From Ramlibacter cellulosilyticus (GTDB lineage Bacteria > Pseudomonadota > Gammaproteobacteria > Burkholderiales > Burkholderiaceae_C), in NCBI RefSeq assembly GCF_014297465.1, contig NZ_JACORT010000013.1, positions 62,001 to 126,000 on the forward strand: a stretch of DNA of 64,000 nucleotides, written 5' to 3'. The notes under the pieces were generated by a model. It was not told the origin of the DNA. It was given only the letters and a program-made list of their open reading frames with translations, and made no database searches. Both the position numbers and the translations under genes were made by a program. Below, in pieces: positions 1-6,760 of the stretch (positions are counted from its first letter, which is position 1; each line of letters starts with the position of its first letter).

Positions 1-1155
<1,155 letters not shown>

Positions 1156-1291
1156 GGCGGGCCGCCGCCCCTGCCAGGCCTCCTGCGGTCCCCTGTCCGC
1201 GGGATTGCCTTCGGCCCGGGCGTGGCTACATTGGCCCGGGTGGCACCCCGGGCCATGCCGCGCCCGCTGCCGACACGCCGAGGAGGGGATC

Positions 1292-1792
1292 ATGGTTGCG
1301 AAGCCTCCGCAGAAGACTCTCGAGGCGCTCAGGAAGCTGCTCCTCGACTTGGGCCTGGACTTTCCCGGGCTCAACTTCATCGAACGCGACGCCGTGTACC
1401 GGCCGACGCCGAATGCCAGGGTCCACGAGGTGGACCGCACGCCGGTCGTCTTCGATCCCGGCCTCGGCGGCAGTGGCGAGGTGCCCGCGCGGTGCTTCTT
1501 CAACGACACGCTCGATCTCGGAGGCCAGGCGACGACCGACGGGGCCGGGCGCCTGACGTGGAAGCTCAGTCAGTACGTGTGTTCCTCCGAGCGGCCGGCC
1601 GGCTACGTCGCGCCCGTGAGCTTCGTCACCACGGCCCTGGGGAGTTCCCCGGTCTTCCTCACCGCGCGCATCGCGTCCGTCGCGAGCGACGTGGTGATCG
1701 ACGTCTTCAGCTGGGGCGCGAACGGCGCGCCGGCTCCGAACGCGCGCTTTGCCTGGCGTTGCTGGGTCCCGGTCGCGACGATCGTCTTCTAG
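1292..1792 (+). CDS. Conserved-looking hypothetical protein, 166 aa
   Basis: I do not recognise the family. The ATG at 1292 is preceded by a strong AGGAGGGG ribosome-binding site (1281-1288), so I prefer it to the upstream in-frame ATG at 1205, whose extra residues look like non-coding translation. The product begins MVAKPPQKTLEALRKLLLD and has no obvious signal peptide or membrane segment. Its second half is rich in beta-prone residues (WKLSQYVCSS, then SPVFLTARIASVASDVVIDVFSW), suggesting a small soluble beta-sandwich. It sits alone between aceA and a small zinc-finger gene. Confidence reflects the RBS and codon use rather than homology. Confidence 0.6.
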   Translation: MVAKPPQKTLEALRKLLLDLGLDFPGLNFIERDAVYRPTPNARVHEVDRTPVVFDPGLGGSGEVPARCFFNDTLDLGGQATTDGAGRLTWKLSQYVCSSERPAGYVAPVSFVTTALGSSPVFLTARIASVASDVVIDVFSWGANGAPAPNARFAWRCWVPVATIVF

Positions 1793-1844
1793 GCGCGGCG
1801 GCCGCGGCCGCGCGCCCCGGGCCTTGTCTTTGCCGCGCGCCTCG

Positions 1845-1875
1845 CTACAGTCGGGCTATCAGCCGTACAGGAGGT
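1845..1875 (+). promoter_or_regulatory. Putative -10 box (TACAGT) and strong RBS of the small zinc-finger gene
   Basis: A TACAGT hexamer follows a GC-rich stretch near 1846-1851. A GGAGGT Shine-Dalgarno at 1870-1875 lies five bases before the ATG at 1880. No convincing -35 box is visible. Confidence 0.35.
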
Positions 1876-1879
1876 GGCC

Positions 1880-2080
1880 ATGGCATCTTCGACCGAGGAA
1901 ACGACGGGCGTCTTCAACATGCAGAACCTGAGCGGGGGCAAGCCCTGCCCGGACTGCGACGGGGTGGGGCAGCTGCGCTTCGACAGCGAGAACATCAACG
2001 AGAAGTTCGAGGTCGAGAAGCAGACGGTGATCACCGAATGCGCGCGCTGCCACGGCACGGGCCACGTGCCCGTGGGTTAG
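1880..2080 (+). CDS. Small DnaJ-type zinc-finger protein, 66 aa
   Basis: The start is ATG 1880, directly after the GGAGGT ribosome-binding site; the GTG six bases earlier overlaps that site and is unlikely. The protein carries two CxxCxGxG motifs, CPDCDGVG and CARCHGTG, separated by about 30 residues. That is one complete four-cysteine zinc centre of the kind found in the DnaJ cysteine-rich domain and in small redox or chaperone-associated proteins. No J-domain is present and the protein is too short for a full chaperone. The function is unknown; a small zinc-binding accessory or chaperone-like protein is the best reading. Its TAG stop coincides with the -10 box proposed for the thrS leader. 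Confidence 0.75.
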   Translation: MASSTEETTGVFNMQNLSGGKPCPDCDGVGQLRFDSENINEKFEVEKQTVITECARCHGTGHVPVG

Positions 2081-2083
2081 AAT
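2078..2083 (+). promoter_or_regulatory. Putative -10 box (TAGAAT) for the thrS leader transcript
   Basis: TAGAAT at 2078-2083 overlaps the stop codon of the preceding gene. Transcription starting near 2090 would give a 5' leader of about 185 nt before thrS, containing the threonine-rich leader ORF and the terminator. No clear -35 box is seen. Confidence 0.4.
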
Positions 2084-2131
2084 GGTCCGGCGGATCCAGC
2101 ACGGACCGGCAACAAGGGCGAGAAAGGCATC

Positions 2132-2179
2132 ATGGTTATGACACCGCGAACTACCACGGAAGGTTCCACGGCCCGCTAG
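2132..2179 (+). CDS. Threonine-rich leader peptide upstream of thrS
   Basis: A 16-codon ORF starting ATG 2132 encodes MVMTPRTTTEGSTAR and stops at TAG 2177-2179. Five of 15 residues are threonine, three of them consecutive (ACT ACC ACG), using four different Thr codons. A purine-rich GAGAAAGG (2120-2127) supplies a ribosome-binding site. The stop codon lies in the loop of a small hairpin (arms CGGCC 2169-2173 and GGCCG 2181-2185). An intrinsic terminator follows at 2223-2249 and then thrS. This is the layout of a classical translation-coupled attenuator sensing charged tRNA-Thr. The regulation is inferred; the ORF and hairpins are seen directly. Confidence 0.72.
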   Translation: MVMTPRTTTEGSTAR

Positions 2180-2222
2180 CGGCCGGGTAGTCGCGCGTCC
2201 ACGATCCTCGTCCCAGGAATAG

Positions 2223-2249
2223 AAAGCGCGGCTGCCGCCGCGCTTTTTT
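2223..2249 (+). terminator. Intrinsic terminator / attenuator before thrS
   Basis: Seven-base-pair GC stem GCGCGGC (2226-2232), loop TGCC, GCCGCGC (2237-2243), extended by AAA/TTT, followed by a run of six T (2244-2249). It lies 26 nt before the thrS ATG and 44 nt after the leader-peptide stop. A competing pairing is possible between CGCGC at 2192-2196 and GCGCG at 2226-2230, which would disrupt the stem and could act as antiterminator. Confidence 0.75.
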
Positions 2250-2274
2250 CATTTCCGGACAGATCCTGCACACC

Positions 2275-4182
2275 ATGATCCACATCACGCTTCCCGACGG
2301 CTCGCAACGCGAATACCCCGCCCCGCTCACGGTGGGCGAGGTGGCCGCCTCCATCGGCGCCGGCCTGGCCAAGGCGGCGCTCGCAGGCAAGGTCGACGGC
2401 AAGGTCGTCGACACGGCCTACCGCATCGACCGCGACGCCAGGGTCTCCATCCTCACGGCCAAGGACCCCGAAGGCCTGGACGTGATCCGCCACTCGACGG
2501 CCCACCTGCTGGCCTATGCGGTGAAGGAGCTCTACCCCGAGGCCCAGGTGACGATCGGCCCGGTCATCGAGAACGGCTTCTACTACGACTTCGCTTACAA
2601 GCGCCCCTTCACGCCCGAGGACCTCGCGGCCATCGAGAAGCGCATGGGCGAGCTCGCCGCCAAGGACGAGCCGGTCACGCGCCGGGTGCTGCCGCGGGAC
2701 GAAGCCGTGAAGCATTTCCGCGACATGGGCGAGAACTACAAGGCGGAAATCATCGGCAGCATCCCGGCCGGCGAGGACGTCTCCCTCTACGCCGAAGGCG
2801 GCTTCGAGGACCTGTGCCGCGGCCCGCACGTGCCCAGCACGGGCAAGCTGAAGCATTTCAAGCTCATGAAGGTGGCGGGCGCCTACTGGCGCGGCGACCA
2901 CCGCAACGAGATGCTGCAGCGGGTGTACGGCACGGCGTGGGCCAGCAAGGAGGAACTGCAGCAGTACCTGACGATGCTGGAAGAGGCCGAGAAGCGCGAC
3001 CACCGGCGCCTCGGCCGCGAGCTGGACCTCTTCCACATCGACGACCATGCGCCCGGCGTCGTGTTCTGGCACCCCAAGGGCTGGGCCGTGTGGCAGGCCG
3101 TGGAGCAGTACATGCGCCAGGTCTACCGCGACAACGGCTACCAGGAGGTCAAGGGGCCGCAGATCCTGGACAAGGGCCTGTGGGAGAAGACGGGCCACTG
3201 GGACAAGTACCGCGAGAACATGTTCGTCACGGAATCGGAGAAGCGCGAGTACGCGCTGAAGCCGATGAACTGCCCCGGCCACGTGCTGATCTTCAAGCAG
3301 GGCGTGAAGAGCTACCGCGACCTGCCGCTGCGCTACGGCGAGTTCGGCCAGTGCCACCGCAACGAGCCCTCGGGCGGCCTGCACGGCATCATGCGCGTGC
3401 GCGGCTTCACGCAGGACGACGGGCACATCTTCTGCACGGAAGACCACATCCTGCCGGAGTGCGTCGAATTCACGCAGGTGCTGCACAAGGTCTACCGCGA
3501 CTTCGGCTTCACGGAGATCATCTACAAGGTCGCCACGCGGCCGGAGGCGCGCATCGGCTCCGACGAGCAGTGGGACCGCGCGGAAGAGGCACTGATGGAG
3601 TCGCTGCGCCGCTCGGGCTGCGAGTTCGCGATCGCCCCCGGCGACGGCGCCTTCTACGGCCCCAAGATCGAGTACACGCTCAAGGACGCGATCGGCCGCC
3701 AGTGGCAGGTCGGCACGATGCAGGTCGACTTCAACCTGACGACGCGCCTGGACGCCGAGTACGTGGGCGAGGACGGCAACCGCCACCGCCCCGTGGTGCT
3801 GCACCGGGCCATCGTGGGCAGCATGGAGCGCTTCATCGGCATCCTGATCGAGCAGCACGCCGGGGCGCTCCCCGCCTGGCTGGCGCCGGTGCAGGCCGTG
3901 GTCCTCAACATCACCGACGGCCAGGCCGACTACGCCCGGGACATCGCCAAATCGCTGAGGAATCAAGGGCTTAGGGTGGAGACGGATCTGCGCAACGAGA
4001 AGATCACGTATAAAATACGGGAGCATTCGCTGCAAAAGCCGCCCTACCTCCTCGTCGTCGGCGACAAGGAGAAGGCGGCTGGTGCCGTCGCCGTGCGCGC
4101 CCGGGGCAACAAGGACCTGGGGGTGATGAGCCTCGACGCGTTCTCCCAGAGGATCGCCGAGGACCTGGCTGCCAGGCGTTGA
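2275..4182 (+). CDS. thrS: Threonyl-tRNA synthetase
   Basis: The 635-residue product matches the usual class II ThrRS length. Order of parts: TGS domain (about 1-60), editing domain (about 70-225, with HSTAHLLAYAVKELYP and GGFEDLCRGPHVP), catalytic core (about 240-530) and anticodon-binding domain (about 535-635). Zinc ligands are recognisable in MNCPGH, DDGHIFC and EQHAG. Motif 2 is CHRNEPSGGLHG and motif 3 lies in HRAIVGSMERFIG. It charges tRNA-Thr and edits Ser-tRNA-Thr in the cytoplasm. It heads the thrS-infC-rpmI-rplT-pheS-pheT-ihfA gene string and is preceded by a Thr-rich leader peptide and terminator, so attenuation by Thr-tRNA supply is likely. Confidence 0.98.
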   Translation: MIHITLPDGSQREYPAPLTVGEVAASIGAGLAKAALAGKVDGKVVDTAYRIDRDARVSILTAKDPEGLDVIRHSTAHLLAYAVKELYPEAQVTIGPVIENGFYYDFAYKRPFTPEDLAAIEKRMGELAAKDEPVTRRVLPRDEAVKHFRDMGENYKAEIIGSIPAGEDVSLYAEGGFEDLCRGPHVPSTGKLKHFKLMKVAGAYWRGDHRNEMLQRVYGTAWASKEELQQYLTMLEEAEKRDHRRLGRELDLFHIDDHAPGVVFWHPKGWAVWQAVEQYMRQVYRDNGYQEVKGPQILDKGLWEKTGHWDKYRENMFVTESEKREYALKPMNCPGHVLIFKQGVKSYRDLPLRYGEFGQCHRNEPSGGLHGIMRVRGFTQDDGHIFCTEDHILPECVEFTQVLHKVYRDFGFTEIIYKVATRPEARIGSDEQWDRAEEALMESLRRSGCEFAIAPGDGAFYGPKIEYTLKDAIGRQWQVGTMQVDFNLTTRLDAEYVGEDGNRHRPVVLHRAIVGSMERFIGILIEQHAGALPAWLAPVQAVVLNITDGQADYARDIAKSLRNQGLRVETDLRNEKITYKIREHSLQKPPYLLVVGDKEKAAGAVAVRARGNKDLGVMSLDAFSQRIAEDLAARR

Positions 4183-4260
4183 CCACGCTGGAGCCCGCGC
4201 CCGTGCTGACGGTGTTGCTACAGATACTGTAGTTGTTTATTGGAATAAGGATAGAAGACC

Positions 4261-4863
4261 ATCGCTACTGAATTTCGCGACCGCCGCCACCGCGAGGAAC
4301 GCAAGCACCGCCTGAACCGGGAGATCATGGCCCCGGAAGTCCGCCTGAGCGGACCCAACAACGAGCCCCTGGGGATCGTGAGCCTGCAGGAAGCCCTGCG
4401 GATGGCAGGCGAACTCGACGTGGACCTGGTTGAAATCGCCGCCACCGCCAATCCGCCGGTTTGCCGGCTGATGGACTACGGCAAGTTCAAGTACCAGGAA
4501 CAGAAGAAGGCGGCGGAAGCGAAGTCGAAGCAGAAGGTCATCGAGGTCAAGGAAATCAAGTTCCGGCCCGGAACGGACGACGGCGACTACAACATCAAGC
4601 TGCGCAACATCCGCCGGTTCCTGGAAGAGGGCGACAAGTGCAAGATCACGCTGCGCTTCCGCGGCCGCGAGATCACGCACCAGGAAATCGGCATGGCGCT
4701 GCTGCAGCGCATCCGGGACGACCTCGGCGACACCATCGTCGTGGAGCAGTTCCCGAAGCTGGAAGGCCGGCAGATGATCATGATGATCGCGCCGGGCAAG
4801 AAGAAGGCGGGTCCTGCCAAGCCCGCCGCCGAAGCCGCCGGTTCGCCGGCGACCACGGCGTAG
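4261..4863 (+). CDS. infC: Translation initiation factor IF-3 with apparent AUC start
   Basis: IF-3 binds the 30S subunit and checks initiator tRNA and start-codon pairing. Family motifs include GIVSLQEAL, VDLVEIA, VCRLMDYGKFKYQ and IKFRPGTDDGDYN. The in-frame ATG at 4327 would delete the conserved N-terminal stretch ending HRLNREIM. The reading frame upstream is bounded by a TAG at 4252-4254. Between that stop and 4327 there is no ATG, GTG or TTG, but ATC at 4261 lies ten bases after AAGG (4247-4250) and gives a 200-residue protein starting (M)ATEFRDRRHRE. A rare start is expected for this gene, since E. coli infC uses AUU for autoregulation. The C-terminal tail is Ala/Lys-rich. Confidence 0.92.
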   Translation: MATEFRDRRHREERKHRLNREIMAPEVRLSGPNNEPLGIVSLQEALRMAGELDVDLVEIAATANPPVCRLMDYGKFKYQEQKKAAEAKSKQKVIEVKEIKFRPGTDDGDYNIKLRNIRRFLEEGDKCKITLRFRGREITHQEIGMALLQRIRDDLGDTIVVEQFPKLEGRQMIMMIAPGKKKAGPAKPAAEAAGSPATTA

Positions 4864-4911
4864 GAGAGTTTCAAAGCCATCACGGTGTTCGCGCCGCGGT
4901 GGCGGCGGAGG

Positions 4912-4946
4912 GGAGGCCTTTGCGCCTCCTGGCGCCTTCGGGCGCC
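4912..4946 (+). promoter_or_regulatory. Tandem hairpins in the infC-rpmI spacer (possible L20-type leader)
   Basis: Two adjacent hairpins lie in the 160-nt gap before rpmI. The first has GGAGGC (4912-4917) pairing with GCCTCC (4924-4929). The second has GGCGCC (4931-4936), a TTCG tetraloop, and GGCGCC (4941-4946). L20 autogenously represses rpmI-rplT through structured RNA in other bacteria, so this is a candidate control element. The structure is seen; the role is inferred. Confidence 0.4.
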
Positions 4947-5023
4947 GAACAAGTGGCTCGGGGCCATCAAGGCACGGAAGTTTTCCGTGACGCCTCACGA
5001 GCACAAGAAGAGAAGGAGCAGCA

Positions 5024-5227
5024 ATGCCCAAGATGAAGACCAAGAGCGGAGCGAAGAAGCGCTTCCGCGTGCGTCCCGGCGGGACGGTCAAGCGTGGCCA
5101 GGCTTTCAAGCGCCACATCCTGACCAAGAAGACCACCAAGAACAAGCGCCACCTGCGCGGTGCGGTCGCTGTGCATGAGACCAACATGGGTCACATGGCG
5201 CAGATGCTGCCCTTCGCCGGCCTGTAA
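5024..5227 (+). CDS. rpmI: 50S ribosomal protein L35
   Basis: A 67-residue, very basic protein beginning MPKMKTKSGAKKRFRV, the canonical L35 N-terminus, with a C-terminal half containing TKNKRHLRG. It is a structural component of the large ribosomal subunit. A good GAAGGAG ribosome-binding site precedes the ATG. It follows infC after 160 nt and precedes rplT by 24 nt, the standard arrangement. Confidence 0.97.
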   Translation: MPKMKTKSGAKKRFRVRPGGTVKRGQAFKRHILTKKTTKNKRHLRGAVAVHETNMGHMAQMLPFAGL

Positions 5228-5251
5228 CCCACTGACGAAAGGAAAACACAC

Positions 5252-5611
5252 ATGCCTCGCGTCAAACGTGGTGTAACGGCTCGCGCCCGTCACAAGAAGG
5301 TCCTCGCCCTCGCCAAGGGTTTCCGCGGCCGCCGCGGCAACGTCTTCCGCATCGCCAAGGAAGCGGTGATGAAGGCGGGGCAGTACGCCTACCGCGACCG
5401 CCGTGCCAAGAAGCGCGTCTTCCGCCAGCTGTGGATCGCCCGTATCAACGCCGCCGCGCGTGCGAACGGCCTGACCTACAGCCAGTTCGCCAACGGCATC
5501 CGCAAGGCCGGCATCGACATCGACCGCAAGGTCCTCGCCGATATCGCCGTGCACGATCCGGCGGCGTTCACCGGCATCGTGAACCAGGTGAAGGCCAAGC
5601 TGGCTGCCTGA
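5252..5611 (+). CDS. rplT: 50S ribosomal protein L20
   Basis: A 119-residue basic protein starting MPRVKRGVTARARHKKVL and containing YRDRRAKKRVFRQLWIARIN, diagnostic of L20, which binds 23S rRNA early in 50S assembly and in many bacteria represses its own operon. AAAGGAAAA before the ATG is the ribosome-binding site. It is followed by a strong intrinsic terminator that ends just before pheS. Confidence 0.98.
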   Translation: MPRVKRGVTARARHKKVLALAKGFRGRRGNVFRIAKEAVMKAGQYAYRDRRAKKRVFRQLWIARINAAARANGLTYSQFANGIRKAGIDIDRKVLADIAVHDPAAFTGIVNQVKAKLAA

Positions 5612-5656
5612 GTTTCGCGGTGGGCGCCCCCGGGCGCCTGATGCAAACCCATATGG

Positions 5657-5694
5657 ACAGGGCTAGGGCTGCGAAGCGCTAGCCCTGTTTTTTT
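5657..5694 (+). terminator. Strong intrinsic terminator between rplT and pheS
   Basis: Ten-base-pair stem ACAGGGCTAG (5657-5666) with CTAGCCCTGT (5679-5688). An inner GCT/AGC pairing caps a GCGA loop after a single G.G mismatch, and the T tract runs through 5694. The tract ends only three bases before the pheS ATG at 5698. It may limit ribosomal-protein transcripts entering pheST or be a conditional attenuator. The mini-ORF before it (5641-5682) has no Phe codons. Confidence 0.85.
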
Positions 5695-5697
5695 CGC

Positions 5698-6756
5698 ATG
5701 ACCCAAGAATTCGATTCGATCGTCGTTTCGGCCCGCGAGGCCTTCGGCAAGGCCGCCACCCCGGCGGAGCTGGAGAACGCGAAGGCGCAGTACGTCGGCA
5801 AGTCCGGCCGCATCACCGAGCTGATGAAGGGCCTGGCCGCCCTCTCCGTGGAGGAGAAGAAGACGCGCGGCGCGGCGATCAACCAGGCGAAGCAGGCGAT
5901 CGAGGCCGCCCTCGGCGAGCGCCGCCAGGCCCTCGCGGACGCGGAGCTCGAAGCGCAGCTGAAGGCCGAGGCGCTGGACGTCTCGCTGCCCGGGCGCGTG
6001 CGCGAACCCGGCGGCCTGCACCCCGTGTCGCTCACCATGGAGCGCATCGAGCGGATCTTCGCCAGCATGGGCTTCGACGTGGCCGACGGCCCCGAGGTCG
6101 AGAGCGACTGGCACAGCTTCACGTCGCTGAACAACCCGCCCAACCACCCGGCGCGCTCGATGCAGGACACGTTCTACGTGGACATCGACGGCGACGACGG
6201 CATCCCCTACAACCTGCGGCCGCACACCAGCCCGATGCAGGTGCGCTACGCCCACCAGCACATCAAGCGCTACGCCGAGGCGGTCGAGCGCGGCGAGCCC
6301 ATGCCGGAGATCCGCGTGATCGCCCCCGGCCGCACCTACCGCGTGGACAGCGACGCGACGCACTCGCCGATGTTCCACCAGTGCGAAGGCCTGTGGCTCG
6401 GCGAGAACGTGAGCTTCAAGGACCTGAAGGTCGTCTTCACCGACTTCTGCCGGACCTTCTTCGAGAGCGAGGACCTGGCGCTGCGCTTCCGTCCCAGCTT
6501 CTTCCCGTTCACGGAGCCGTCCGCCGAGATCGACATCCAGTTCCAGAGCGGGCCGCTGGCGGGCCGCTGGCTCGAAGTCGCCGGCTCCGGCCAGGTGCAC
6601 CCGACGGTGGTGCGCAACATGGGGCTGGACCCCGAGAAGCACATCGGCTTCGCCTTCGGCATGGGCCCGGACCGCCTGACCATGCTGCGCTACGGCGTGA
6701 ACGACCTGCGCCTGTTCTTCGACGGCGACATCCGTTTCCTGAAGCAATTCCGCTAA
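5698..6756 (+). CDS. pheS: Phenylalanyl-tRNA synthetase alpha subunit
   Basis: 352 residues. An N-terminal coiled-coil (about 1-95) is followed by the class II catalytic domain with HPVSLTMERIERIF, RPHTSPMQVR, the motif 2 region GRTYRVDSDATHSPMFHQ, and motif 3 in GMGPDRLTMLRYG. With PheT it forms the (alpha-beta)2 enzyme charging tRNA-Phe. The start is unusual: ATG 5698 is three bases after the terminator T run and has no Shine-Dalgarno, yet the N-terminus aligns with the normal family start and no better start exists nearby. pheT follows after 4 nt. Confidence 0.98.
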   Translation: MTQEFDSIVVSAREAFGKAATPAELENAKAQYVGKSGRITELMKGLAALSVEEKKTRGAAINQAKQAIEAALGERRQALADAELEAQLKAEALDVSLPGRVREPGGLHPVSLTMERIERIFASMGFDVADGPEVESDWHSFTSLNNPPNHPARSMQDTFYVDIDGDDGIPYNLRPHTSPMQVRYAHQHIKRYAEAVERGEPMPEIRVIAPGRTYRVDSDATHSPMFHQCEGLWLGENVSFKDLKVVFTDFCRTFFESEDLALRFRPSFFPFTEPSAEIDIQFQSGPLAGRWLEVAGSGQVHPTVVRNMGLDPEKHIGFAFGMGPDRLTMLRYGVNDLRLFFDGDIRFLKQFR

Positions 6757-6760
6757 AGAC

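Noticed and set aside
2084..2274. T-box riboswitch for thrS
   Set aside because: No T-box consensus bulge sequence is visible and T-boxes are rare in betaproteobacteria; a leader-peptide attenuator explains the features better.
4327..4863. infC starting at the internal ATG 4327
   Set aside because: It would remove the conserved N-terminal residues of IF-3, and ATC 4261 has a better-placed ribosome-binding site.
5641..5682. Mini-ORF before pheS as a phenylalanine leader peptide
   Set aside because: It encodes MQTHMDRARAAKR, with no phenylalanine codons; it only overlaps the terminator stem by chance.
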